From: an uncultured Eubacteriales bacterium
GTDB taxonomy: Bacteria > Bacillota > Clostridia > Christensenellales > CAG-138
Direction: 5' to 3'
Length of the DNA: 64,000 bases
Assembly (NCBI GenBank): GCA_900546845.1
Contig: UREK01000001.1
Coordinates: 1-64,000, forward strand
Shown: one piece after another, positions 52,788-61,692 of the stretch
Position numbering within the stretch: position 1 is the first letter of the stretch
Layout: each line of letters begins with the position of its first letter
The notes under the pieces: generated by a model
Database searches by the model: none
What the model was told of the DNA's origin: nothing
Seen by the model: the letters and a program-made list of their open reading frames with translations, nothing else
Translations under genes and position numbers: made by a program

Positions 52788-53780
52788 TTACGCAGCCTGA
52801 TTCTCTGCGAGATACGCGGCAAAGATTTCGCCGAACTGGGCGACCGCCTCCGCAATGCGCGGGCCGGGGCGCTCCACCAGGTCGGGGTTGACGAGGTAGA
52901 CGTTGCCTTCCTGCACGGCGCGCATATCCGCATAGCCATTCGCGGCGGAAAGGTCTTCTACGGTGTAATAGGACGAAAGCAGGATGACGTCAGGGTCGAG
53001 CTCGACGACCTGCTCAATGCTCGGGTTCACCCAGGCTGCTTCCATGCCGTTTGTGACCGGCACGCCGCCCGCAAGCTCGATTGCCGTGTTGATGAAGCTG
53101 CCAGGGCCGCCGCTCCACTCGCCATATTCGCCAAAGCTCATGACGTAATAGACGGTGGACTGGTTTTCCGTTGCTGCGGCGGACTGCACCGCGCCGATGG
53201 ACGCGCGCATCTGCGCGCAGAGGGCTGCCGCTTCGGCCTCCTTGCCACAGATCGCGCCGACGAGCTCTATGGAGGTATAGATGCCTTCATAATCAGGAGC
53301 CTCGGTGCAGAACACGGCGACGCCAAGCTCTGTCAGCTGCGTGATCACGTCATCCTGCAAGTAGGAGGCGAGGACGACGTCCGCTTCGGCGGCGACGATC
53401 GCCTCGATGTTCGGGCCGTTATAATCGCCCACGACGGCAACATTCGCGGCTTCCTCCGGGTAGTTGCTCGACGCGTCGCGGCCAACGAGCATATCGCCCG
53501 CGCCGATGGCGTATACGATCTCCGTGTTGCTCGCGGCGAGGGAGACGATGGTCTTGACCTCGGCGGGCAGCTCGACTTCGCGGCCAAGCATGTCCGTGAG
53601 GACGGTGGCTTCGGGGGCGGGCGCGGCCGTAGGTTCCGGCGTGGCTTCCGGCGTAGGCTCGGCCGTGGGCTCCAGCGTGGGTTCCGCCGCTGGCAAGGGT
53701 TCCGCGGGCGTGCAGGCAGCAAGCGCAAGCGAGAGCGCCAGCACGAGTGCGAGGATCAGCGCAAGCTTCTTCTGGTTCAT
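52788..53780 (-). CDS. btuF: Cobalamin-type substrate-binding lipoprotein
   Basis: A 330-residue binding lipoprotein of the BtuF/FepB (helical-backbone) class. The signal is MNQKKLALILALVLALSLALAAC with lipobox LAAC, then a Pro/Glu/Ala/Thr-rich linker (residues 25-60) typical of Gram-positive lipoproteins. The domain has VSLAASNTEIVYAIGAGDMLVGR near 84-106 and VELDPDVILLSSYY in the middle. It sits behind the cobalamin riboswitch, 371 bases upstream, which implies B12 or another corrinoid as ligand. Confidence 0.92.
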   Translation of the reverse strand: MNQKKLALILALVLALSLALAACTPAEPLPAAEPTLEPTAEPTPEATPEPTAAPAPEATVLTDMLGREVELPAEVKTIVSLAASNTEIVYAIGAGDMLVGRDASSNYPEEAANVAVVGDYNGPNIEAIVAAEADVVLASYLQDDVITQLTELGVAVFCTEAPDYEGIYTSIELVGAICGKEAEAAALCAQMRASIGAVQSAAATENQSTVYYVMSFGEYGEWSGGPGSFINTAIELAGGVPVTNGMEAAWVNPSIEQVVELDPDVILLSSYYTVEDLSAANGYADMRAVQEGNVYLVNPDLVERPGPRIAEAVAQFGEIFAAYLAENQAA

Positions 53781-53917
53781 GGGAATTTTATTCCTCCTGA
53801 TTTTTGGGCAAAAAGAAAGCCCCTTTTGTTTTCGGAAAGGAGCATACTGTGGCCATTGGGAGTGCCGGAAACCGGCAAACAGGCACGTTCCTTCCCACCG
53901 AAGAAATCCCGTTCACT

Positions 53918-54098
53918 CAGAGGCAGGTCTTCTGGCTTGGCTTCGTTTCCCAAACGCGCCTTCCCATGCGGGGCGCACAGTGGCATTTGCGTTTGAGATC
54001 CACCTTACAGCAGCGGGGGCTGCAACGGCTTTGCACCGTTTTCCCTTTTCAGCGCCCGCTTGAAACGGGCGGCGCCTGTGAGCAGAGGTATTCGATTC
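53918..54098 (-). ncRNA. Cobalamin (B12) riboswitch upstream of btuFCD
   Basis: On the minus strand the 180-base leader has the landmarks of the class: AACGGTGCAAAGCCGTTGCAGCC, then CCCGCTGCTGTAAGGTGG, GCCACTGTGCGC, a GGGAAGGCGCG stem and, near the end, AGCCAGAAGACCTGCC (the conserved box). It should switch off the operon when cobalamin is bound. The segment from 53781 to 53917 may hold the expression platform. Confidence 0.92.
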
Positions 54099-54108
54099 GT
54101 TCGCCTTG

Positions 54109-54136
54109 ATTATACCATGAAGGCGCATAAAGTCAA
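54109..54136 (-). promoter_or_regulatory. Promoter of the btuFCD operon
   Basis: On the minus strand TTGACT (54131-54136), a 16-base spacer and TATAAT (54109-54114) with an upstream TGG. Confidence 0.82.
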
Positions 54137-54152
54137 GCGGTATGCATGTGCG

Positions 54153-55565
54153 TCACAGCTCGATCACAGACCATTTCCCGCCCCGGAAGCGGATGAAATT
54201 GAGCACGAGCCGCAGGAACTGATCCCCGAACAGGCCGATCCAGGCGCCGATGAGCCCCCAGCCGGCTGGGTAGCAGAGCACCCAGGAAAGCGCCGGGCGG
54301 ATCACCGCGATGCTGATGAACGAGCTGAGCGCCACGTACTTGGAATCGCCCGCGCCGCGCAGGCAGCCGGATATGACGACCTGGGAGGTCTGCGCGAGGC
54401 ACGTCGCGGCGACGATGAGCACGATCTGCGCGCCGAGGGTAACGATGGCGGGATCGTCGTTGAACAGAAGGATCAGCTCCCGTCGGAAGAGCGTGAAGAA
54501 CACCGCGAGCAGCACGCCGATGCATAGCGCACAGCGCTGACCGACCTTGCCGTAAAGCATCGCAAGATCCGGCCGCTTCGCCCCGAGCTGCTGGCCGACG
54601 AGGCTTGTGGAGGCGATGCCAAAGCCATCCGCGAAGCCGAAGCTGACGTTGATGATGTTCATGCAGATCTGGTGCGTGGCAAACTCGATCGTGCCGAGGC
54701 GCGCGACAAGCGAGGCATACGTGAAGAACCCGAAGCGCATGAAAATCTGCTCCACGAAGGTGCTGGAGGCGACCTTGAAGATGCTGCCTGCCGTGCGCCG
54801 GTCAAAACGCCAGGGCGCGCCGGAGCGCAGCGTCAAGACGCCGGGCCCCGCCGGGCGCAGCACGGAGGCGAGCGCCATGCAGAACGCGACGACGGAGCCT
54901 GCCGCCGTTGCGATAGCCGCGCCGCGCGTCTCGAGCCGGGGGAAGATCCAGTGGCCATTGATGAGAAAATAGTTGAGGACAAGGTTCACCAGGTTGGCCG
55001 CAACGTTGGAGCGCATGCTGACCTTTGTGTTGCCGAAGCCGCGCTGCGCGGCGTTGATCGTCATGCCGAGGCAGGCGAAAAACTGCCCGCACATGATGAT
55101 GCGGTAATATTCCACGCCAAGGTCGATGAAATCCGCCTGCGCGCCCGCAAGGATAAGCAGATCCCGGGCAAAAAAGAGTGCGCCTGTAACCATCAGGATA
55201 CAGAAGAACAAGCAGAACATCAGCGCCTGCTTGAGGGAACGGCATGCGCCTTCAATGTTCCCTTCGCCTTTGCGCCGGGCGACAATGGCCGTAACGCCCG
55301 TGTTGAGCGCGATGATGGGCGTCATGAGCAGGAAGCGCGGCTGGGACGTGATGCCGACGGCTGAGATGGCCGCGGCGCCAAGCCCGCCCACCATCATCGT
55401 ATCGACGGAGGAAACGAGCGCGATGAGCACGCTCTCGAGCGCCGAAGGCCAGGCGAGGGCAAGGCAGTTGCCATATGCTTCCCGCATGGTGGGCAAAGGG
55501 CCTTTCACGAGCGAAGGGGCAACAAAACCCGCAGGGTCAAAAATGCGTTTCAGAAAGCGGAACAT
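54153..55565 (-). CDS. MATE-family multidrug/sodium exporter
   Basis: A 470-residue transporter with 12 predicted spans in two halves. ALAWPSALESVLIALVSSVDTMMVGGLGAAAISAVGIT (about residues 36-73) and the equivalent KVASSTFVEQIFMRFGFFTYASLVARLG in the second half are typical. It lies upstream of nothing related and is convergent with nothing. The start at 55565 follows GAGG closely. Substrate unknown. Confidence 0.9.
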   Translation of the reverse strand: MFRFLKRIFDPAGFVAPSLVKGPLPTMREAYGNCLALAWPSALESVLIALVSSVDTMMVGGLGAAAISAVGITSQPRFLLMTPIIALNTGVTAIVARRKGEGNIEGACRSLKQALMFCLFFCILMVTGALFFARDLLILAGAQADFIDLGVEYYRIIMCGQFFACLGMTINAAQRGFGNTKVSMRSNVAANLVNLVLNYFLINGHWIFPRLETRGAAIATAAGSVVAFCMALASVLRPAGPGVLTLRSGAPWRFDRRTAGSIFKVASSTFVEQIFMRFGFFTYASLVARLGTIEFATHQICMNIINVSFGFADGFGIASTSLVGQQLGAKRPDLAMLYGKVGQRCALCIGVLLAVFFTLFRRELILLFNDDPAIVTLGAQIVLIVAATCLAQTSQVVISGCLRGAGDSKYVALSSFISIAVIRPALSWVLCYPAGWGLIGAWIGLFGDQFLRLVLNFIRFRGGKWSVIEL

Positions 55566-55694
55566 CAAAACCTCATGCCGCCAGCACAGTCCGGTGGCGG
55601 TACTATGATTCAATAAATAATAATGATATTTTTATTATACCATCCTTTGCAGGAAAGGCAAGCGAGGGGGGGACGCCGCTGTTTGCGGAGGCGA
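55566..55694. other. Gap between MATE gene and repeat cluster
   Basis: No gene is seen here. The stretch before the repeats includes a short AT-rich block (about 55610-55640) which may hold the MATE promoter. Confidence 0.3.
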
Positions 55695-55940
55695 GACAAT
55701 CCTCAGCCGCCTACGGCATTTATCGCGGCAGATCGCAAAGACCGCGCAGGTAAGGACAATCCTCAGTCATGGCTTACGCCGTTTATCACGACAGTTCCAA
55801 CGGCCGTGCGGGTAAGACAATCCTCAGTCGCCTGCGGCGACAGCTCCTTTCAAAAGGAGCCTTTCGGAATCTTTGCAGCCCAAGAATCCCTCTCCGAGGG
55901 AGGTGGCAGCGCGTGAGCGCTGACGGAGGATTGCCGTATT
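55695..55940. repeat. Family A repeat with two extra tandem left ends
   Basis: Left-end sequences GACAATCCTCAG start at 55695, 55755 and 55816, so two units of 60 and 61 bases stand before the main copy (55816-55940). Each unit has its own hairpin-like segment (GCCTACGGC, GGCTTACGCC). The full copy has TCGCCTGCGGCGA, AGCTCCTTTCAAAAGGAGC, CAGCGCGTGAGCGCTG and end GACGGAGGATTGCCGTATT. Confidence 0.78.
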
Positions 55941-56040
55941 GAGGTCCGCTGTGTGAAACATGTTTTCTCTGCGGTGTATAACAGCGGCGGCTTTGAAAAG
56001 CCGTGCCGCTTCTGTGAATTAGAGGCAAAACGCATACCTC

Positions 56041-56069
56041 TTGTGGAACCCGATGACAGATGCTATACT
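56041..56069 (+). promoter_or_regulatory. Candidate promoter of the GNAT gene
   Basis: TTGTGG (56041-56046), 17-base spacer, TATACT (56064-56069). Confidence 0.5.
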
Positions 56070-56117
56070 ACTCTTGACACATAAAGACATAGTCAGCTGA
56101 TTGCGAGGATGATGGTG

Positions 56118-56732
56118 ATGCACGTGATTCGGTCGCATAATACGGTTTTATATATCAAACGAGGGGAATTTGAAATCAGGTTGATCCCGATGAGAGACGA
56201 ACATCTGCCGCTGTTGTATGAGTGGAACACGAGAACAGAAGTGCTGTATTGGTGCGAAGGCGATGACGTTCTCACAAACAGTGAACAAGATGTGCGAAAC
56301 ATCTACGGCAGCATTTCTCAGAAAGCGCATATGTTCATCATTGTTGTCAATGGTACGCCCGTGGGTGATTGTTGGCTTCAGAATATGAATCTGTCTCAGA
56401 TAAACGAGGAGTACTGCGGGAAAAACATAAAACGGATCGACGTTACGATCTATGAAAAGACGCTTTGGGGCAAAGGCGTAGGCAGACAGATTATAAGGAT
56501 GCTGCTGGAATTTGGCTTTCATGAGCAAAAGGCTGACCTGATTTTTGCGATTACAGAGGATTATAACATACGATGCCAAAAGTGCATTGAACGCTGTGGG
56601 TTCACGCTGGAACGGAAAATCGCGCATCCACCAACATCGAAGGGCACATATGAGCATTGCTACACCCTGCCGCGAGAAACGTTTATGCGCCAATCCAGAA
56701 TTATGAAAAGAAAGCGGATGGGCGACGGTTAA
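56118..56732 (+). CDS. GNAT acetyltransferase, aminoglycoside 6'-type-like
   Basis: A 204-residue acetyltransferase. The N-terminus FEIRLIPMRDEHLPLLYEWNTR-like start and LWGKGVGRQIIRMLLEF (motif A with KGVGRQ near residues 120-126) resemble AAC(6')-type enzymes and related GNATs. The substrate is not known; resistance should not be assumed. GAGG at 56105-56108 best fits the third of three ATGs (56118). Its GC is lower than its neighbours, which suggests transfer. It is convergent with the polyamine operon. Confidence 0.78.
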   Translation: MHVIRSHNTVLYIKRGEFEIRLIPMRDEHLPLLYEWNTRTEVLYWCEGDDVLTNSEQDVRNIYGSISQKAHMFIIVVNGTPVGDCWLQNMNLSQINEEYCGKNIKRIDVTIYEKTLWGKGVGRQIIRMLLEFGFHEQKADLIFAITEDYNIRCQKCIERCGFTLERKIAHPPTSKGTYEHCYTLPRETFMRQSRIMKRKRMGDG

Positions 56733-56758
56733 GACATTCCCATCCGACCAAGCAGCAA

Positions 56759-56791
56759 AAGTCCCGAACCGTGTTGCGCGGTTCGGGACTT
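56759..56791 (-). terminator. Terminator of the polyamine transport operon
   Basis: AAGTCCCGAACCG/CGGTTCGGGACTT, a 13-bp stem with 7-base loop; on the minus strand TTGC and TTGG follow. It lies between the convergent GNAT and potD. Confidence 0.82.
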
Positions 56792-56806
56792 CTGCATGCA
56801 GGGGCC

Positions 56807-57856
56807 TTACTGCCCTTTGATGTTGTTCCAAGCGTCGTTGTAGACGTTGATAAAATCGCCCAGGTCGTGGAAGATGTCGCACTTGTCCAGGAGCTCCTGC
56901 GGCGGGTTGTAGATGGGGTTCTCGGTATAGCTTTCGTCAAGCAGCGCCAGGGCGGCCTTGTTCGGTGTGGAATAGCCGATGTATTCCGTGTTCGCTTTGG
57001 CTACTTCCGCGTCGCAGAGGAAGTTGATGAACGCCTCGGCCTCCGCAGTGTGCTGGCTGGACTTGGGGATGATGACGTTGTCGAACCAGAGGTTTGAACC
57101 GGTTTCCGGCACGGCGTAATCGAGATCCGGGTTGCCTTCCTCCGGATCGATGCACCACATGGCGTCGCCGGAATAGACGACCGCGAGCGCGGCGTCGCCG
57201 TTGATCATGCTTTCCTTGATGTTGTCGCCCAGGTAGGCAAGCACAAGCGGCTTCTGCTCGATGAGCGCGGCTTCCGCGGCCTTGATGTCCTCCTCGCTGC
57301 GGGTGTTGATGGAAAGGCCGAGCTTCATGAGCGCGACGCCGATGGTGTCGCGGATGCTGTCGTACATGAAGATCTGCTGGTCATACTTTTCATCCCAGAG
57401 GATGTCCCAGCTCGTGACCGGCTCATCCACCATGGTCGTGTTGTAAAGGATGCCGACGGTACCCCACATATACGGCACGGAATACTTGTTCTCCGGGTCA
57501 AAATCGAGATCGAGGAAGCGCTCGTCGATGTTGGCGAGGTTCGGGATGTTGTCCTTGTTGAGCTCATGGAGCAGATCCTTTTCGATCAGCTTCTCGATGA
57601 TGTAATCCGAGGGGAAGCAGACGTCGTAAATGCAGTCGGAGGCTTCCAGCTTCACGAGCATCTCCTCGTTAGTGGCCATGGTCTGGTAGTTCACTTCGAT
57701 ACCGGTTTCTTCGGTAAACTGGTCGAGCAGGTCTTCGTCGATGTAGTCGCCCCAGTTCAGGACGTTGATGGTCACCTTGCCGCTGTCCCCGCAACCGGCG
57801 GCGCAGAGCGACAAGGCAAAGACAAGGACGAGGAATACGGCAATCTTCTTTTTCAT
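56807..57856 (-). CDS. potD: Spermidine/putrescine-binding lipoprotein
   Basis: A 349-residue PotD-like binding protein. The signal MKKKIAVFLVLVFALSLCAAGC ends with lipobox AAGC. INVLNWGDYIDEDLLDQFTEETGIEVNYQTMATNEEMLVKLEA near residues 30-72 and PYMWGTVGILYNTTMVDEPV near 138-157 are typical. It delivers polyamines to the permease encoded upstream. It is the last gene of the operon and is followed by a terminator. Confidence 0.95.
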   Translation of the reverse strand: MKKKIAVFLVLVFALSLCAAGCGDSGKVTINVLNWGDYIDEDLLDQFTEETGIEVNYQTMATNEEMLVKLEASDCIYDVCFPSDYIIEKLIEKDLLHELNKDNIPNLANIDERFLDLDFDPENKYSVPYMWGTVGILYNTTMVDEPVTSWDILWDEKYDQQIFMYDSIRDTIGVALMKLGLSINTRSEEDIKAAEAALIEQKPLVLAYLGDNIKESMINGDAALAVVYSGDAMWCIDPEEGNPDLDYAVPETGSNLWFDNVIIPKSSQHTAEAEAFINFLCDAEVAKANTEYIGYSTPNKAALALLDESYTENPIYNPPQELLDKCDIFHDLGDFINVYNDAWNNIKGQ

Positions 57857-57937
57857 TGTTTATGAAATCCTCCATTCGTTTTTGGGGTTTATTCAAAGCG
57901 CACGGGATAACCCCGGCGCGCTTTTGCGTGGGGCGGC

Positions 57938-58759
57938 TCAGCGCCGTTTGAGCCTGAGCTTTTTGTTCTGGATGTCCGCCTCGCGCTCCTCGCGGATGGA
58001 CTTGAGGTTGATGAACAGCAGCAGCGTGACGACTGCTACGAACATCAGCGTGGAGAGCGCGTTGATCTTCGGGCTGATGCCGCGGCGCGCGCTGGAGTAG
58101 ATGTAGATTGAAAGGTTCTGGATGCCGTCGGTCGCAAACCAGCTCACAACGAAATCGTCTAAGCTCAGCGTGAACGCCATGATGAACCCGGAAACGATGC
58201 CCGGCATGATGTCCGGGATGACGACGCGCGTGAGCGCCTGCCAGGGCGTGCAGCCAAGATCCATCGCCGCCTCATAGAGCATGTTGGAGCTCTGGCGCAG
58301 CTTGGGCATCACGGAGAGGATCACATATGGGATGTTGAACGTAATGTGCGCGATCAGCATGCGCGTGTACCCATCCCGGATGCCGAGGACGGCGAAGAGC
58401 ATCATGAAGCTGATGCCGGTCACAAGATCCGGGTTGACAACCGGCAGCTGCGAGATGTTCTCGATGACGGCGCGCGGCCGCTTCTTCATCGAATTGAGGC
58501 CGATGGCCGCAAATGTGCCGATGAACGTGGAAACCACCGCGGAAATGACCGCGACCGAGAGCGTTACGCCAAGCGCGTTCATGATCGTGGAATCCTGGAG
58601 CAGCGCCTCGTACCAGCGCAGCGAGAACCCCGTCCAGTTGCCCATAGTCCGGGAACCGTTGAACGAGAAGATCATCAGCACGAGGATCGGCGCGTACAGG
58701 AACACCAGCATCAGGCCGAGGTAAGTCCCCTTGAAAAACGTGCGCAGCTTCTTCACCAC
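57938..58759 (-). CDS. potC: Spermidine/putrescine ABC permease
   Basis: A 273-residue membrane protein with six spans. The binding-protein-dependent permease signature EAAMDLGCTPWQALTRVVIPDIMPGI is near residues 164-189. SFNGSRTMGNWTGFSLRWYEALL near the N-terminus is typical of PotC. It overlaps potB by seven bases. Confidence 0.95.
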   Translation of the reverse strand: MVKKLRTFFKGTYLGLMLVFLYAPILVLMIFSFNGSRTMGNWTGFSLRWYEALLQDSTIMNALGVTLSVAVISAVVSTFIGTFAAIGLNSMKKRPRAVIENISQLPVVNPDLVTGISFMMLFAVLGIRDGYTRMLIAHITFNIPYVILSVMPKLRQSSNMLYEAAMDLGCTPWQALTRVVIPDIMPGIVSGFIMAFTLSLDDFVVSWFATDGIQNLSIYIYSSARRGISPKINALSTLMFVAVVTLLLFINLKSIREEREADIQNKKLRLKRR

Positions 58760-59583
58760 AGCTTGCCGCCTCCTTCCTCGCCGGCCTCACGTTCCGCGCG
58801 GCGCATGATGGCCATGGAGATGAGCACGAGGACGAGCAGGATGAACGAGAGCGCGCTGCCGCTGCCCCATGCGTCCATGCCGAGTGTGATGAACTGGTTT
58901 TCGATCAGGTCGCCATAAAGCATGAACTTGCCGCCGCCCAGGAGGCGGGAGATTGCGAACGTCGTGATCGCGGGGATGAACACCATCGTGATGCCGGAGA
59001 TCACGCCGGGCATCGAGAGCGGGAGCACCACCTTAAAAAACGTGGTCGGCCCGTTCGCGCCGAGGTCGTGCGCCGCTTCGATCTGGGATTGATCCATCTT
59101 GGAAAGCACGGTATAAATCGGCAGGATCATGAATGGCAGGAAGTTATATACCGTGCCGAGCATGATCGCGCTTTCGGTGTAAAGGAACTGCTGCGCGGGC
59201 AGGCCGAGCGCCGAGAGCAGGGTGTTAAGCACGCCGCTTGGCGAAAGCAGCACCTGCCAGGCATAGGTGCGCAGCAGGAAGTTCATCCACATCGGCACGA
59301 TAAAGAGCACGGAAAGCAGGGACGCGGTGCTCTTTTTCATCTTGGAAAGCAGGTAGGCGATCGGGTAGCCCAAAAGCAGGCAGATGGCTGTCGCCTTGAA
59401 CGCGATCCAGACCGAGCGCAGCAGCACCTGCATATACATGCCGTTCGTGAGCGCGCCGGTGAGGTTCGCAAGGGTAAACGCGCCGTCCGAGGTGAACGCA
59501 TAATAGGCGATCATCAACATCGGCGCAAGGATGAAAATCAGCATCCAAACAACATAGGGGTAAGCGAAAACGGTGCGCTTCAT
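58753..59583 (-). CDS. potB: Spermidine/putrescine ABC permease
   Basis: A 276-residue membrane protein with six spans. The EAA-type loop EAAHDLGANGPTTFFKVVLPLSMPGVISG is near residues 167-195 and AWQVLLSPSGVLNTLL precedes it. It is the usual PotB partner of potC. It lies 21 bases after potA. Confidence 0.95.
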   Translation of the reverse strand: MKRTVFAYPYVVWMLIFILAPMLMIAYYAFTSDGAFTLANLTGALTNGMYMQVLLRSVWIAFKATAICLLLGYPIAYLLSKMKKSTASLLSVLFIVPMWMNFLLRTYAWQVLLSPSGVLNTLLSALGLPAQQFLYTESAIMLGTVYNFLPFMILPIYTVLSKMDQSQIEAAHDLGANGPTTFFKVVLPLSMPGVISGITMVFIPAITTFAISRLLGGGKFMLYGDLIENQFITLGMDAWGSGSALSFILLVLVLISMAIMRRAEREAGEEGGGKLW

Positions 59584-59604
59584 CCGTGTTGCCTCCTTCC
59601 GGCG

Positions 59605-60717
59605 TTATTCTTCGGGCAAAAGCTCGGGCGCTTCTGCCGGGGGCCCTTCTTCGGGCAAAAGCTCCGCCGCATCCGGCGCGTCGCTCTTGTGCATGATGTG
59701 GATCGCGTCCGGGAGGATCACGACGCCCACCGCGCAGCCGGGCTCCACATAGTCCGTGGAATGCACGGTAAGCGTTACCTCGCCGCACTCCACGCGGAAT
59801 TCATAATGCACGCCCATGAACAGCACGCTTTTTACCACGCCGCGCAGCATGCCCGCTTCGGGGGCGACGAGGTCTATATCCTCCGGGCGGATGACGACGT
59901 CCACCGGCTCGTTCTGCGCGAAGCCCTTATCCACACAGACGAAATCAAGGCCGTGGAAATGGACGAGCAGATCCCGCTTCATCGTGCCGGGCAGGATGTT
60001 GCTCTCACCGATGAACTTGGCGACGAACACGTTCTTAGGCTCGTTGTAGATGTCTGTCGGCGTCCCGATCTGCTGGATGACGCCCTCATTCATGACGACG
60101 ACGGTGTCGCTCATGGTGAGCGCCTCTTCCTGGTCGTGCGTCACGAACACGAAGGTGATGCCAAGGTGCTGCTGCATGCGCTTGAGTTCGAGCTGCATGC
60201 CCTTGCGCAGCTTGAGGTCAAGCGCGCCGAGCGGTTCATCCAGGAGAAGCACCTGCGGCCGGTTCACCAGTGCCCGCGCGATGGCCACGCGCTGCTGCTG
60301 CCCGCCGGAAAGCTGTTCGATCCAGCGCTTGTCATAGCCCTTGAGGTTCACAAGCTCCAGCATTTCCTTGACGCGGCGGTCGATCTCATCCTTCGGGAGC
60401 TTCTGTATCTTGAGGCCGAAGGCCACGTTGTCGTATACGTTCAGGTGCGGGAACAGGGCATATTTCTGGAACACCGTGTTCACGCGGCGCTTGTAGGGCG
60501 GGATTGCGGAAACGTCCTTCCCGTCGATCAAAACGCGGCCTTCCGTGGGCATGGTGAAGCCCGCGATGAGGCGCAGGAGCGTCGTCTTCCCGCAGCCGGA
60601 GGGGCCGAGCAGCGTCAGGAATTCGCCGTCCCGGATGTACAGGTTGATGCGCTTGAGCGCATCCTCCGCGCCATAGGATTTGCGGATGTCGATCAGGTCG
60701 ATCAGGTGCTTGGACAT
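59605..60717 (-). CDS. potA: Spermidine/putrescine ABC transporter ATPase
   Basis: A 370-residue PotA. Walker [10 protein letters not shown] (about residues 33-41), signature [15 protein letters not shown] and Walker [12 protein letters not shown] are complete, with a TOBE domain at about 275-345. The C-terminal tail repeats [19 protein letters not shown], an acidic low-complexity end. The start at 60717 has GAGG upstream; an ATG five codons earlier is less likely. It follows the XRE-cupin regulator on the same strand. Confidence 0.95.
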   Translation of the reverse strand: MSKHLIDLIDIRKSYGAEDALKRINLYIRDGEFLTLLGPSGCGKTTLLRLIAGFTMPTEGRVLIDGKDVSAIPPYKRRVNTVFQKYALFPHLNVYDNVAFGLKIQKLPKDEIDRRVKEMLELVNLKGYDKRWIEQLSGGQQQRVAIARALVNRPQVLLLDEPLGALDLKLRKGMQLELKRMQQHLGITFVFVTHDQEEALTMSDTVVVMNEGVIQQIGTPTDIYNEPKNVFVAKFIGESNILPGTMKRDLLVHFHGLDFVCVDKGFAQNEPVDVVIRPEDIDLVAPEAGMLRGVVKSVLFMGVHYEFRVECGEVTLTVHSTDYVEPGCAVGVVILPDAIHIMHKSDAPDAAELLPEEGPPAEAPELLPEE

Positions 60718-60763
60718 GGCGGTACCTCGCAAAATTTAGAATCGGGATGAAGCTGGGAGCGGT

Positions 60764-61306
60764 TCAGAAACTTGGCGGCGTGGAGACCCAGAGCACGCGC
60801 GCTTCCGTTTTGCCGGGGTTTTCGATGTAATGCACGGCGGAGGGCTTGAAGCAGAAGCTCGACCCGCGCCGCACGCGGAAGCTGCGTTCGCCCAAGCGGA
60901 GCACAACGCTCCCCGCGAGCACGTAGCCGAACTCCTCGCCCTCGTGCGGGTCATCCTCCCAGGTGTGCCCACCTGGCACAAGCGTGACAAGGATGGGCTC
61001 GAGCGAGTTTTTCTGCGCGTTGGGGATAAGCCAATGGATTGCGTGGCCGGCCTCGTCATCCTCCTTTACGAACACGTCGTCCGCGCCGAACACGACCTTT
61101 TCCTCCGCCTGCTCGGAGAAGAAATCCGCAAGGTTGGTGCCGAGCGCCTCCAAAATGTCAGCAAGGGTTGCGATGGAAGGGGAGGTGAGGTTGCGCTCGA
61201 GCTGCGAGATGAAGCCCTTGGAAAGCTCCGTGCGCGCGGCAAGCTCCTCCTGCGTCAAGCTGAGCTTGATGCGCCTGCGCTTGATTTTCCCACCGATGTC
61301 GATCAA
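60764..61306 (-). CDS. XRE-family regulator with cupin domain (PuuR-like)
   Basis: A 180-residue regulator. The N-terminal helix-turn-helix (about residues 3-60; LSLTQEELAARTELSKGFISQLERNLTSPSIATL) is XRE-type. The C-terminal cupin (about 85-178; HTWEDDPHEGEEFGYVLAGSVVLRLGERSFRVRRG) is like PuuR, which responds to putrescine. The start is a TTG at 61306 with GGGAGGG seven bases upstream, giving LIDIGGKIKRRRIK as the family N-terminus. It heads the pot operon and probably represses it. Confidence 0.92.
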   Translation of the reverse strand: MIDIGGKIKRRRIKLSLTQEELAARTELSKGFISQLERNLTSPSIATLADILEALGTNLADFFSEQAEEKVVFGADDVFVKEDDEAGHAIHWLIPNAQKNSLEPILVTLVPGGHTWEDDPHEGEEFGYVLAGSVVLRLGERSFRVRRGSSFCFKPSAVHYIENPGKTEARVLWVSTPPSF

Positions 61307-61332
61307 ATGGAATCCCTCCCAGTAAGCATAAA

Positions 61333-61347
61333 TAAACTTTAAGTTTA
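61333..61347. promoter_or_regulatory. 15-bp palindrome, candidate operator of the pot operon
   Basis: TAAACTTTAAGTTTA is a perfect odd palindrome lying between the -10 and the start of the regulator gene. A half-site TAAACTT recurs at about 61411-61417, upstream of the -35. Confidence 0.6.
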
Positions 61348-61370
61348 CAATTTCTAAACCAACCAGCGAT

Positions 61371-61399
61371 ATTAAACCATGTTTTGCAAAGTATGTCAA
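61371..61399 (-). promoter_or_regulatory. Promoter of the regulator-potABCD operon
   Basis: On the minus strand TTGACA (61394-61399), a 17-base spacer and TTTAAT (61371-61376) preceded by TGG. Confidence 0.85.
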
Positions 61400-61477
61400 T
61401 ATAGTATTGCTAAACTTTTGGGTTAGAATTGCTGTTTTCCCGGAGGACGGGGCGCTGCGGAGTTTCCGGGCGGCGAA

Positions 61478-61600
61478 AAAAGGCCTGCAGGCCTTGGCTT
61501 ATGCGTCCTCGCCGCCGCCGACCGAAGCCCTGCATCAGGGAGTCAGAAACGCGGCATTTGCTGCGCGGACAGCGCAAGCGCGATGTGAAAGGTTCAATAA
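61478..61600. repeat. Possible degenerate family B fragment
   Basis: AAGGCCTGCAGGCCTT and a segment GACAGCGCAAGCGCGATGTG followed by AATAAAATGG resemble parts of family B (compare the GGCGCAAGCGCGATGTGT stretch on the complement of 36763-37006). The match is patchy. No gene is seen in this gap. Confidence 0.35.
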
Positions 61601-61631
61601 AATGGGGAACGCCGCGTTATTGGCAGCATGC

Positions 61632-61658
61632 AAAAAGCTCCCGCTGCGGGAGCTTTTT
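61632..61658. terminator. Terminator after the DppA-type peptidase gene
   Basis: AAAAAGCTCCC/GGGAGCTTTTT, 11-bp stem with loop GCTGC and T-runs on both strands, 35 bases past the minus-strand stop. Confidence 0.88.
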
Positions 61659-61692
61659 GTATGAAAAACGGAACTTATAGCGCGGATTAACC

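Noticed and set aside
55945..55965. GTGTGAAACATGTTTTC as a fifth parS site
   Set aside because: The half-sites are in the reverse order (GAAAC then GTTTT) relative to TGTTTC...GAAACA, so it is not parS.
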